A stretch of DNA of 64,000 bases from Rhynchopus sp. YZ270_cl-10. Taxonomy: Eukaryota; Euglenozoa; Diplonemea; Diplonemida; Diplonemidae. The position numbers were made by a program, and so were the translations under genes. The stretch spans positions 645,001-709,000 of the forward strand of contig OZ037903.1 in NCBI GenBank assembly GCA_964035575.1, written 5' to 3'. Shown here piece after piece: positions 1 to 9,765 of the stretch; position 1 is the first letter of the stretch, and the number at the start of each line of letters is the position of its first letter. A model generated the notes under the pieces. It saw only the letters and a program-made list of their open reading frames with translations. It was not told the DNA's origin and searched no databases.

Positions 1-231
1 AAAGACACGTTTTTTTCCTTGAGAGTTAAGTGGGTTTGGCATTGGGGGGAGGTGAAGAGCCCCGCTTCTCGTTTTTCTAAGGAGTGCTTTCATTTTTTTT
101 TTTTTTTTTTTTTTTTTTGTATGTTTTGTCGGGTTGTCCTCCTCTTTTTTTTCTCCCGATGTCGATGTGTCCAATGGAGGTGTTTTGCACCTCTTTTGGG
201 GTGGCGACAAGGGGGGTCGGAACTGGGCAGT

Positions 232-372
232 CACGAAAAATCACGAAAAATCACAAATAATCATTTTTCTTCTTTGTGATTCTTTGCGACAGGTCGTGAT
301 TTTTTGTGATTTTTTTGCGATTTTTTGCGATTTTTTGTGATTTTTTGTGATCTTTTGTGATTTTTTGTGATC
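232..372. repeat. GTGATTTTTT tandem repeat, left array
   Basis: Degenerate tandem copies of a 10-bp unit GTGATTTTTT (some GCGATTTTTT), preceded by copies of its complement (AATCACGAAA) at about 232-262. The array ends in GTGATCGGCATATTTTGA. A second array at 775-846 ends in the closely related GTGATCGAGATAATTTGA in the same direction, so the two are direct repeats about 470 bp apart. Confidence 0.75.
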
Positions 373-456
373 GGCATATTTTGAGATGAGCTTTTTTTTG
401 TCCCACTCTGGTACTGTACTGTGTACTGTACTGTGTATACTGTGTATACTGCGGAA

Positions 457-545
457 ATTGACCAAAAACGAGAACTTGTCCATTTCGGCAAATTGACCCC
501 ACCACTGGCCGGACGGATTCCGGAAATGCAAATGCCGGCGTTTAA
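457..545 (-). repeat. Dispersed repeat E, copy 1
   Basis: On the minus strand this reads GCATTTCCGGAATCCGTCCG, then a GTGGTGGGGTCAATTTGCC block, then CGAAATGGACAAGTTC and GGTCAA. The same block recurs at 42031-42118 (+), 42205-42294 (+) and 44298-44380 (-), with a weaker copy near 41836-41880. The other copies lie inside TIR elements. This one sits between two GTGATTTTTT arrays, so it may be the core of a further decayed element. Confidence 0.75.
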
Positions 546-774
546 AAATTTCACCAATGAAAACAAAACAAAAATTTCCAACAACAAACAACACATGAAT
601 GCCCCCCAAAACGGCATGACATCTGGTAGAAACACGGTAGGGAATCGGTTATGCAGCCACGCCGAAAAAGTTCAATTTTAAGCGAAACTTACACATACTT
701 ACGCAGAACTGAGAACAACTGAGCACAATTCCACCTCAATTACAGCACAATTGCAGCAGCCCAAAACGGGACAC

Positions 775-846
775 TTTTGTGATTTTTTGTGATTTTTTGT
801 GATTTTTCGTGATTTTTTGTGAATTTTTGTGATTTTTTGTGATCGA
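775..846. repeat. GTGATTTTTT tandem repeat, right array
   Basis: About seven copies of the same 10-bp unit as at 296-372, in the same orientation and with the same 3' edge (GTGATCGAGATAATTTGA against GTGATCGGCATATTTTGA). It forms a direct repeat with the left array. Confidence 0.75.
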
Positions 847-1666
847 GATAATTTGAAAATATTTTTTGTGAATATTTTTTTCCACACCCCCCCTGTAGCC
901 ACCCCATCTTTTTTTTTTTTTTCAACTTCCGTTTTATTTTGCACTTTCCTTCAATGGTGACAAAAAGCAAAGGCTTTCGTATCATCTCGACAAAAAAAAA
1001 AAAAAAAAGGTATTTTTTTCCCCTCTCCTTTTTCTTCCCTCTGTGTTTGTTCTGTCCTGAAAAATCCCATCCAGCTTTCAAGTGTTCTTTTTTTGGTAGC
1101 TGTTATCGTTACGAGGTGATCAGCAGGTATATCAGTGTCCCTTTTTTTTTTCTCTCTTTTTTTCTCCTCTCTCCTTTTACGAGAATGTTCTGTGGCAGAC
1201 CATTTTCATATTATCAACAAACCATTAGATGGCGCGGGATCCTCCCTTAAGCTGTGAGGCACCTTGAACTTTTCGGTAGAATCGGTGTAGCACACTTCAG
1301 TTGTGTTCTAGGGCAATTTTTCAAAAAAAAAAAAAGGGGGTTTTTTGAAAATGCACACCCATCTTCCAGGATGGGATATCTCCTTTATTGTGTCATTTTA
1401 AAGGTGGTACTATTTCACCCCCCCCTTACACAACACCCATTCTTCCCCCCTGTGGGATTGTACATTCAGCCCCCTCATACACTTTCTGAGGGGAGTTATC
1501 AGAAGGTGGTAATGGAGCTTCGCTAAAAATACTTTACGGGCACTCTCTCTGCAACTGAATCCCCCCCCTCTTCTTCCACCTCTCTCCCACATTGCGTCCG
1601 TTGTGGCGTTGCTTCGCATTATTTTTTTTTGGTCCCAGGGGGATGACAAAATAGGTATTCAGATTG

Positions 1667-1711
1667 AAGATGACTAAGATGACTAAGCAGAGAGGCTTAG
1701 GTTCATCCAAA
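1667..1711 (+). repeat. Family A hairpin element
   Basis: Contains GATGACTAAG twice, then a short loop, then GGCTTAGGTTCATCC. The arms are nearly perfect inverted complements. This is one of about fifteen copies of the same hairpin in the window. The left arm is duplicated here. Confidence 0.7.
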
Positions 1712-2231
1712 AAGAAGCTTTTTTTTTTTTTTTTATACTCAGGCAGCATTCGCTAGTTACTGGGAAGATCAATCAGGGCAGCCCTCACAGGCACGTGCCG
1801 AAGTGTGCCCGCCAGCGGTGTGAGTGAGAGTCACACTTGGTGTGGGGTTTTGGTTAATATTCTCATCATTGTAAAGAAGCTTTTTTTTTTTACAGTATGG
1901 AAATCAGGCAAGGTTTCGGGGGGTTTTCGGTTGGCTTTTTTTTTTCTGTCCCAAAAGGGGTTTGGGACACATTTTTATTTTCTGAAAAAATCGTCTTTAG
2001 ACCCCCCCCCCCTTTAGACTTTCTCCTCTCCCCCAGATCCTTTTCAACCTGTTCAAAAAGCCTTCTTCCCCTTCTTCTCTATCCCCTTCCATTTTTCCCC
2101 TTAACCATTCCCTCCCCCTTTCTCTCCATCTTTTCTCAGCAAAACACACAATTTTTTTTTCTCAGTTTTTTTTTCTCATTTCGATGCATTGAAAAACCCA
2201 CATTTTTTTGAGCACAAATTGAAACACCTCA

Positions 2232-3926
2232 ATGGATTTACCTAATATGTCTGACGATGAGAGTCTTCCTTCTCCTCCTTCTCCTCCGGTGCAAAAACAT
2301 GGTGGAGGTGATACGTTTAGTATATGTCAGTACTTTGGTCCGGTGTGGATGATTGTAGCATTGGTTATGCTTGGTGCCCATTCAGAAACAACATTTGAAG
2401 GCATTCTTCAACATGCACATGACAGCAGATCATGCGAACCTAACGTCTACGCAGTGGTAGAAGGGACAAGAGAGGACATCATCCGCATCAGCAGGTCCAT
2501 CCAGCACAGTGCAGAGCCGTGTTACCGGATTCATTGGTATCTGTCAGAAGGTTATGAGAGGGAGAAGGAAGGTGTCGAGCTGTGGGCGTCGTTAAAGGTG
2601 TTCCCCTTAAGCGCTCTGGGTGGGGGAGGGCAGTGGAGGTGGGGGGATGTGGTAGCGCATAGCTTTGAATCTGCCGAGGTGGTGGTGTTGTTGCAGAACA
2701 GCAGCTTTGTGATGGGGAGGCCCACACGTCTTAGCAGGGTGTTGTCGGTGCTTGGTGGGTACGCATCTGTTCAGGTGAACAAATCACATTGTGACACCAC
2801 CGTGCAGGTGTTCCGACGTGGTGCAGAACATACCAATAAGATGCTCTCATATTTCGCAAAGGGAGACCACCCCATCGGTGAGGTGCTGCCTGCAGGCGAC
2901 GCAGTGAGCTGCATCCCGCTTTCTCATCTAGGATGGTTCAGCCTTGCGTATATTAAAGGAACCCGCGCGGCGCGGGTTTTGGGGAAAGAGTTTTTGAAGT
3001 ATATTAACAATACGGAGCCGGTCCTGAATGTGAGTGCGGTATTGAGGGATTTGGACATACGGCAACCGGTGAAGAAAAAAAGGCGGCGAAAAAAATCTAC
3101 CACCATTCTCTTTGTGAGCGCACTCCCAACAGGATCTCCACGGGAAACCTTATCGCTATGCAAAGCCATGCGGCAGACCTCCCTCTCAAAGGAGTGCTTT
3201 CTCCAACACATTTCAAAGGCCTTTGTCGACGGCATCGCTGCCTTGGGCGTCTCCTATCATATTGCTTTGTCTATTGCGGTGTACGCAGCCTCCCAAAACG
3301 AACGCCGTGCCTGGGAGGACCTAGCAGCAGAGTACCAACTGAGACACAAACGTACCGTAATCTTCAGTTTTCTCCCTCGCGTCTTGGATGGCCACCCTAC
3401 GGCATGGCGTTATAACTATGCGGCGGAAGCCTATATGTCGCAGTATGGTGCTGTGGATGGAGTATGCGTCCTGCACATTGCGGCAAAGGGTGTTGCCTCT
3501 CCACTATGGGAGACAGTGCCGTTGTCGTTGAAGGAGAGCTCTGCGGTTACCTTGAAAGACCCCTTGGAGCTTTCGGTGTGTGTGTCGGGTGAGCATGTGG
3601 GGAGGTTTGGGAAGGTGCTGCCGGATTTGCCGTATATAACTGCAGTGAGGTTGTTGCATGAAGTGTACCGTCTAGATCATGCGCAAGTGGATCTGTTTGC
3701 GATATTGCGTGCAAACACCTCGCATGTGCACGCAATCAACACAATAAAATCCTTCCAAGACACAAAACATCTCAACACCCCGGTCCTCTATTACCCAGTA
3801 GGCAGTGACGCAGCGCTGGGTGCGTCGCCTGATATGTGGGGTGCGACGACGACACCCCGGATTACAAGGATTGGGGAAAATACCTACAGCTTTCAAATGA
3901 AGAGGATGCAGGAGTTGTTGGTTTGA
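2232..3926 (+). CDS. Putative type II membrane glycoprotein of unknown function
   Basis: A single-exon gene of 564 codons. Residues 1-30 are polar and Pro/Ser-rich. They are followed by one hydrophobic segment at about 31-48 and a long C-terminal portion, the topology of a type II (signal-anchor) protein. There are at least five N-x-S/T sequons after the membrane segment, consistent with a luminal or extracellular domain. A basic cluster (KKKRRRKK) near residue 288 divides the protein into two similar-sized parts. The second part has a short stretch (RYNYAAEAY, then VDGVCVL) that loosely recalls GT-A glycosyltransferases, but no DxD metal motif can be seen, so this is only a weak suggestion. 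The start is the first Met after a T-rich leader; the second Met, at residue 6, is also possible. I do not recognise the family. Confidence 0.75.
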   Translation: MDLPNMSDDESLPSPPSPPVQKHGGGDTFSICQYFGPVWMIVALVMLGAHSETTFEGILQHAHDSRSCEPNVYAVVEGTREDIIRISRSIQHSAEPCYRIHWYLSEGYEREKEGVELWASLKVFPLSALGGGGQWRWGDVVAHSFESAEVVVLLQNSSFVMGRPTRLSRVLSVLGGYASVQVNKSHCDTTVQVFRRGAEHTNKMLSYFAKGDHPIGEVLPAGDAVSCIPLSHLGWFSLAYIKGTRAARVLGKEFLKYINNTEPVLNVSAVLRDLDIRQPVKKKRRRKKSTTILFVSALPTGSPRETLSLCKAMRQTSLSKECFLQHISKAFVDGIAALGVSYHIALSIAVYAASQNERRAWEDLAAEYQLRHKRTVIFSFLPRVLDGHPTAWRYNYAAEAYMSQYGAVDGVCVLHIAAKGVASPLWETVPLSLKESSAVTLKDPLELSVCVSGEHVGRFGKVLPDLPYITAVRLLHEVYRLDHAQVDLFAILRANTSHVHAINTIKSFQDTKHLNTPVLYYPVGSDAALGASPDMWGATTTPRITRIGENTYSFQMKRMQELLV

Positions 3927-4082
3927 GGGGAAGGGGGTGTGGGGGAGGGACAGAGTGTTTAGATGGTTTTCCAATATGGAAGAAAAAAAGGGGAGATATT
4001 TTTCTTGGATTAAAGGGGTTATGTTGTATCTGAGACAGAGTTCATTTCAATCAACATCCAGACTTTCCGCGCTGAAGAATCC

Positions 4083-4200
4083 GATGAAGAATTCTTCGAA
4101 AAAAAAAAAAAATCCCGAAAAAAAAAAATTTCCAGTGAAGAATTCTTCATTGGAAAAAAATAAAATAAAAAAAATTCCCGAAAAAAAAAAAATTCCCCCA
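4083..4200. repeat. A-rich palindromic repeat (GAAGAATTCTTC)
   Basis: Two copies of the perfect palindrome GAAGAATTCTTC (near 4087 and 4136) alternate with poly-A tracts and TTCCCG or ATCCCG blocks, giving an imperfect tandem duplication. There is no coding capacity. The stretch just after it (4205-4250) shares GCCTCTGAG, GTGACCAGAA and TGGCCTCAT with 37586-37626. Confidence 0.6.
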
Positions 4201-4369
4201 CATAAGCCTCTGAGAGTGACCAGAACTGGCCTCATGAACAAAGTGACCCCGTCACAGCCAGAACGCGACTCAATTGATCAAACGCCGAACGAAAAGGAAA
4301 CATGCAGCATGGCGAAAGGAAAAAAGTAGCGTACCGTGCGCCTGCGGCGCAAGTTTGCAACCCACCTTC

Positions 4370-4449
4370 CCATGACATAGTTTGGCTGTAAAAATGTGCA
4401 ATTTTAAGCGCAATTTTTTGAAATGTTGCGTACCGTGGCTTCGCCAGGA
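4370..4449. repeat. Dispersed repeat F, copy 1
   Basis: Begins CATGACATAGT and ends AAATGTTGCGTACCGTGGCT followed by TCGCCAGGA. The same start and end recur at 52073-52138, and the end alone at 52227-52255. It is followed at 4471-4491 by a GC-rich palindrome with CCGGCGCGC arms, unlike the AT-rich surroundings. Confidence 0.7.
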
Positions 4450-4632
4450 GCCTTGATGCTATGACCACTTCCGGCGCGCGTAGCGCGCCGGGCTCGGGAC
4501 GTATTTACCTTTTATGTACAATCACGATTCTTCATCAAAAATCGTACCCAATGAAGGAGCGCGGAAACACTGTCAACATCTCAGAAAAAAAAAAGAGCAC
4601 ACCTTACACAAAAAAACCATGCTATATACACA

Positions 4633-7600
4633 ATGAAAAGCCACTCCCCGGACGCGCTTTCACTTCCTTCCTCTCAGGTCTCTTTGCCTGAGGGGGGGTA
4701 TTTCTCTGCTCCTCACTTGCGTCCTTCGGCGTCTGTTTCGCAGCACCGGAGCATTTCGCCTGCAGCACCTGCTGATGTGAAGGCCTCCTTTCTGCCTGGA
4801 GGCTTTGAAAGGACAGACGATGCGGTGCGGTCGCAACTGAGTGCACAGAACACCTTGATCCAACAGCTCTTCAGCAAGGTGACGGACCTCGAAGCCGTGC
4901 TCTCGCAACGTCTCCCAGCAGGCGCTGTCTCGAATGCCTCGGTCCCCCACAGCGCGTCTCGCGTCTCCAGCGCGCCCCGCACCCTCCAAACCTCACCCCT
5001 AAGCGACGCAGAGTATCGCTACCGCATCCCACCACCTGCCACCCTCCCGCCTCCAGGGTTCCTCCCGCAACCTCCGTTGAACGCACCGCGACCACTCAAG
5101 GGGTTGGTCACAGGGCTGACCGGGTTGATATCGGATATGCTTGATGGGGATGGGGGTGGCCAGGCGCCACTGCCGTATGGGGAGACGCTGACCGGACGGC
5201 AACGGACGCATGGTACCATGGAGGTGGCAAGTCCGGGGGTAGGGGTAGGGGAAGGAGGGGTGAACCGGCAGCGTCTTGATATGTTGCATTCGCAGATCCA
5301 CAGCCTGCAGCGTGAGGCGGCGGAGTTGATGAACCCGCAGGGGATGGGGATGGGAATGGGGCTGGGTGGTGCTGGTGCCATGCAGCAACCCGTCGCACAG
5401 AACAACGACCTAGAGGCCCTGAGTGTGATGCGCAAGGAGACGTGGGAGTCTCTCGAGAACGACGTCGACCAATGGAAGGGCAAGGTATGTAAGGGCAGCA
5501 AGGGCTTCAGGAGCGTTTTCAAGGGGGGAGGTTTTTTTTTCGATTTTATTTTTTTTGGTCGTGGAATGACCTGGGATGGCGTTAGTGTGTGAATGGTTGT
5601 CTCGTTCCATTCTATTGTATTCATGACACCCGAGTCAGCTTTACACCGTTACTACCCGCAGGTGCAAAGTGTTAAGGTTGGAGTCTAGAAACACATTTGT
5701 TCCATTGCATCTCGTTCATGACACCCGAGTCAGCTTTGCACCGTCACTACCCGCAGGTGTAAAGTGTTAAGGTTGGAGTCTAGAAACAATACGTCTCGTA
5801 CGATTGAATGCCTTGGGATGGCATACAAAGCACGTGGGTGGGTAGGACGAAGTGGAGCTATGTTGATGCCGTGCTGTGCGTGTGCCTGGAGTGTCACAAC
5901 TCACGGAGGTGTGGGTAGGGGTATGGGTATGGGTATGGGGTGGGAACAATGTGATGTGCCGTCAAGGTACAGCTTTCTCATGTCGTGAAGGGCGATCTTG
6001 CATTGCCCGGAACATAAGACTGCTATCACGAGATGTGTGCGAGGGCTTTGGCGAGGGACGGTTACTCACAGCTTTGAGGGGTTTCCAGAGTGTGAAGTGG
6101 CCGTGGTGTGGTCTTTCGTCCTGCTGCACCTTGGGTTTGGTGCACAGCATGAAGGGCGTTGTGTGCAGGGCTCTTGGGTGGACTTGGTGGACTTGGTGTG
6201 CATGAGGGCTGCCACGTTGGTGAGGTGAGGTGTCGTCAGTGGGTTATTTGTGGTGACAGAGCTCTTGTGTACCGCCTCCTCCGTTCACACGGTGTGGGCA
6301 GGTTACAGTTCTCTTTGTCAGACCAGAGTTTTTCCTGCATCAACTCTGCTGCTGCTGCTGCGGGTGGGGTGGGACAGTGCTGCCTGAGTGGCCCTAAGTC
6401 AGTGTGTTGCACAATTGCCGCACCTTGGGTAAGGTGTACTGCGTATCGCAGCTTCGGATGCGTCATGTAAACACCAGGATTCACAATGTACCGTCTTTGG
6501 CAGTCTCACTTGAGGGACATCGGTAGTGTCCGAAGTGTTTGCCAGGTTATGTTCAGAGGTGAGTGGGGTTTCATTTTCTTAAGTTTTCTTTGGTTATTTG
6601 GTTCCGTATCCTCTTTTTTCCCTTATCAGATCGAGTCGTTATGCGGTCTTTTGGACAACATGACTGGCCCCAGTCAACGACAGCCACGCATGGGGCAGCA
6701 CAACCCTGTACAGCACAATCCTGTGCATCACAATCCTGCCCAGCACAACCATGTGCAGCACAACCCTGCACAGCAGAATCCTGTACAGCATAACCCCCAG
6801 CACCTGCCGCAGTCCTACCAGGCTGCGACACCGCAGATGCCTGCTGCAACACCACGTCTGGTGCCGCAAGGGCAGGTGTCGCCTGAGAGATACTTCACCC
6901 AGCAGACACCCACCTCACCTGAGACGGTGCGGAGCACACCTCCCCCACCACCGCCTCCTTCGCAGTCGGTGGGGGGGACGTCTGCGACACAAGACTTGGC
7001 CGCACCTTCAGAGGCACGTGAACGGCTTCAGGTATGCGCTCGGGGAGGGGCTGTGGACAAGAGGCGTTGCAACCTTCTCGAACAGGAGCACGCTGAGAAG
7101 TTGACTGAGCTGCTCTCGCAAGGCGAGGGGCTCTGGATAGCGCAGCAGGCGCTGCAGCTGCACGAACAGAAGCAGCCGCGTGGGGAGTTGCAAGAGCCCG
7201 AGCCAGACCAGCAACCCCAACCACGGCAGGCACAACGTGCAAAGAAAGCCAAAAACACCTCAGACAGAAGGCCACGCAGGGTGTCCCCTGCAGGAAAGCA
7301 AGCGAGGTGTGCTTCCCCTCCCCCTGTCCTCTCTTCGTTATATCACTTTATCAGGCCTCGTGTCAACTCTCCTGAATCCCCGCCCATGCGGCATGGGGGC
7401 AACGTTGTCAACAGTGAAGTGTCGGCATCACCCGTCACGTCACCGCAGAGCAAAGCTGCACCGCAGCAAACCGGCAGCCGGCGTGCACCTGTGCAGCAGC
7501 AGCAGGGCCAGATGCACTACCAGCAAACGCACCAGCAAAGCACACCGCAGCAGCAGCCGTCTCAGCAGCAGCCTGCGAGAAGAGACGCTGCACAGTCGTT

Positions 7601-7922
7601 CCGTCCTTTGGCTAAGACGAACAACGCGAGTGCGGCCAACGCACCTGCACAGCCACCCCAAGAGCGTGGGAGGATCATGCAGCAGGTGCACGAACGTCTC
7701 GCATACCTTTCAAAGCAGATTGGTGCTGATGGCACGGACCCAACGCTGGCAACCGTGGACAAGGGCCAACGCACGGTGTCGCCCCAAGGCAAGCGTGCGT
7801 CGAGCAACAGTCGCAACGGTGTGCTTAGGGTTGCTGAGTACGCATCGTCGGACCAACTCAAACGGGTGCAGCGCTTTCGCGACAGACAGGGGCGCTCCAT
7901 AGGGGCACGCAACCGTGTTTAG
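4633..7922 (+). CDS. Large Q/P-rich coiled-coil protein (two exons)
   Basis: Exon 1 is 4633-5484. A GTATGT donor follows it, and the best acceptor (ATCAG) ends at 6629, giving exon 2 at 6630-7922. The junction is phase 0 and joins ...DVDQWKGK to IESLCGLLDN, a smooth helical continuation. The product is about 714 residues. It is low-complexity: Pro/Ser-rich N-terminus, a short coiled coil at about residues 55-80, a Met/Gly-rich patch, a helix at the junction, then a tandem QHNPV-type five-residue repeat (about 6693-6800), a Gln/Pro-rich middle and a basic C-terminus. No enzymatic domain is seen. If the exons belong to separate genes, the second would start at the Met at 6660. A GTATGC...CAG segment at 7033-7086 (54 nt, no stop) could be an additional in-frame intron. 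Function unknown. Confidence 0.6.
5621..5788 (+). repeat. Tandemly duplicated structured element in an intron
   Basis: Two copies (about 5621-5692 and 5711-5788) of a 70-nt unit lie in the 1,145-nt intron. Each starts TCATGACACCCGAGTCAGC, has a stem CTTTRCACC / GGTGYAAAG around a 13-nt loop, and ends TTGGAGTCTAGAAACA. The two stem positions that differ between copies restore perfect pairing between copies (left arm of 1 with right arm of 2, and the reverse). It may be an intron-encoded RNA or a paired structure. No snoRNA box set is convincing. Confidence 0.65.
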
Positions 7923-8137
7923 CGTTCAGTGTCTCTGTCGTGCAGGATTGCATCAGCCAGCTAACCCCACCACCTGTACGTTACGCCTCTTAGGCAATAT
8001 TATTAGAACAGGACTGTTCCTTTTTAGATAGATATATAACACAACGTCCCCTTCACCCACCCCCTCCACCTTTCCACTTTTTATCTCCTTCCACCCACAT
8101 TACCATTTACTTAACACTTTAGGGGAAGTACACAAAG

Positions 8138-9340
8138 ATGAAGTATACACGAGAGTTTCTCCTTTCGCTGAAGGACTCTTCGAGGGAAGCACCTGCAGGG
8201 TTTCAGGCACCGAAGGAGGCAAGCAATGCACATGTCATGCAACTTCGTGTGGTGAAGCGTAAGGAGAAGTCTACTGACGCACCTACGGAGCAGTGGCGGG
8301 AGACTGCACAGGGGCAGGAGGACTACCTTGGCCCGGAGGAGCGTGCAAAGCTGGAGGAGATCCAACGCCTTGTGCGCCAGCAGCAGCCGGTCATCAGGAT
8401 CAACTTCAATGGTGCTGAGAGGGAGAGCTCTGCTGGCCCGTCACCCTCCTCGAAGGACCTTGCTTTCAAATGGGTTGCCAAGCAGGACAAGACACAGCCC
8501 GCACCGGTTGCCCCCACCCCCGAGACAGAGGCTGAGGCTGAGGAGGACTCCTCCCTGAACCCCAACGCCAACCCCTTCGTCTCAAGCTTCCCAGAACCCA
8601 CTGCCGCTGCGCAGACAGTCTCAGACTCAACGTCGCCTACGGACAACACTAATGCCGCAACCAGCGCGTCTTCTGATGAGAGTGAGGACTCCGACCCTCC
8701 ATGGGATTCGGATGTGGAGCTGCCCCCTCCACCGTTGGTGACAGGCAAGCCACGCAAGGTGGAGAACGACGTCTGGCGACTGAAGCAGCGGCAGAAGCAG
8801 ATCCGCATCGGCCTGCAGACGGTGGGGTACAAGAACTACCTGCGGGCGAAGGACATTGGGTTTCATAGATTCCCTGGCTCGCAGGCTGAGGTGGAGGTAC
8901 CACGCAAGCCTAACGTCTACCAGGTCTGCAGCAAACGTGCGTGGGACGGACAGATCAGGAGGTGGCGTCAACTGCTCCACAAATACGACGAGCTGACCGA
9001 CGTTCTCTGGAATGAGGAGGAGGCAAAGGAGGTGCACGCCATCAAGGAGAAACACAAGAAGTTCAAAGAGAAGGTGCGCAGGCAGCAGGAAGAAGCGTTC
9101 TCAGACGGTACGTTTCTCCCGGGTGACCCAAACTTCCCTCTCATGGACGCATCGTACCTTATGTACGGCGAAAATATGTGGGGTAACGGAGCTATCGAAG
9201 GGCCCACTGACGGAGCTGAAGGCACTGCGAACGGAGGAGAGGCTAGTGAAGCAACGCTCCCTGCAGCGACCCCGCAAAGTGCGGCAACGAAGCTCAGTTG
9301 TGCTGCTGCGCCGTACGTCCCGCAGTCCGAAAGAGCGTGA
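8138..9340 (+). CDS. Histone stem-loop-binding protein (SLBP) with an eIF4E-binding-type motif
   Basis: A single-exon protein of 400 residues. The SLBP RNA-binding domain lies at about residues 208-285. It has the family hallmarks LKQRQKQIRIG, TVGYKNYL, KPNVYQVCSKRAWDGQIRRW and a following LLHKYDEL helix. SLBP proteins bind the 3' stem-loop of non-polyadenylated replication-dependent histone mRNAs and direct their processing, export and translation. The usual TPNK motif, whose Thr is phosphorylated in animals, reads KPNV here. The N-terminus MKYTREFLLSLKD matches the Y-x4-L-hydrophobic eIF4E-binding motif of eIF4G and 4E-BPs (Y3, L8, L9). The middle is acidic and Pro/Ser-rich; the C-terminus is Ala/Gly/Glu-rich. 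The start is the first Met, preceded by an A-rich leader. Family call confident; the eIF4E link is inference. Confidence 0.92.
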   Translation: MKYTREFLLSLKDSSREAPAGFQAPKEASNAHVMQLRVVKRKEKSTDAPTEQWRETAQGQEDYLGPEERAKLEEIQRLVRQQQPVIRINFNGAERESSAGPSPSSKDLAFKWVAKQDKTQPAPVAPTPETEAEAEEDSSLNPNANPFVSSFPEPTAAAQTVSDSTSPTDNTNAATSASSDESEDSDPPWDSDVELPPPPLVTGKPRKVENDVWRLKQRQKQIRIGLQTVGYKNYLRAKDIGFHRFPGSQAEVEVPRKPNVYQVCSKRAWDGQIRRWRQLLHKYDELTDVLWNEEEAKEVHAIKEKHKKFKEKVRRQQEEAFSDGTFLPGDPNFPLMDASYLMYGENMWGNGAIEGPTDGAEGTANGGEASEATLPAATPQSAATKLSCAAAPYVPQSERA

Positions 9341-9765
9341 TTTTTTTTTTAAAGAGAGGGGGAAAAAGTATATAAAAGCTCCGCATTGCAGAGCTTTGTG
9401 CAAAAGCGAATTGCAGACACAAAAAAAAAAAAGTAAAAAAAAAATAAAAAAAAAATCCACAAAAAAAGTGGTTTGAACTGGCAGTATTTACTGCCAACCA
9501 AATGGTTCGTTCAAACCTTATTTACATACATTGAAATCCCGGGGAGTCACGGGGAGTTTGGCAAAAAATCAAAAAAAACGAACTCCCCGTGAGTGTTTTT
9601 TTGGTTTCGAGAGTTTTCGAGAGTGTTTTTTTTTTTTTTTACGGAGAGTTTTCGCGATGGGAAAAGTCACTTAGTGCCCAAGTTTGTTGTACCCATTTAG
9701 GATAATACCCAGTGGGTATTATCCTAAATTATTTGGGTATTATCCTAAATTATTTTGGGTATTAT

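Larger units (their letters stand above)
1..2231. other. Gene-free region with simple repeats
   Basis: I see no supportable gene here. The region holds long T and A runs, a TACTG/TATACTG microsatellite at about 410-450, two GTGATTTTTT arrays, one copy of dispersed repeat E and one family A hairpin, listed separately. The short reading frames are low-complexity (poly-Phe, poly-Lys) and look spurious. The pyrimidine-rich stretch at about 2040-2220 leads into the first gene and may be its 5' flank. Confidence 0.7.

Noticed and set aside
1479-1500. ACTTTCTGAG as a euglenid spliced-leader match
   Set aside because: The match ends after ten bases and the rest differs; no leader-gene structure is present.
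9341-9520. Histone-type 3' stem-loop near the SLBP gene as autoregulatory target
   Set aside because: No 6-bp stem with 4-nt loop of the histone type is visible there or elsewhere in the window.
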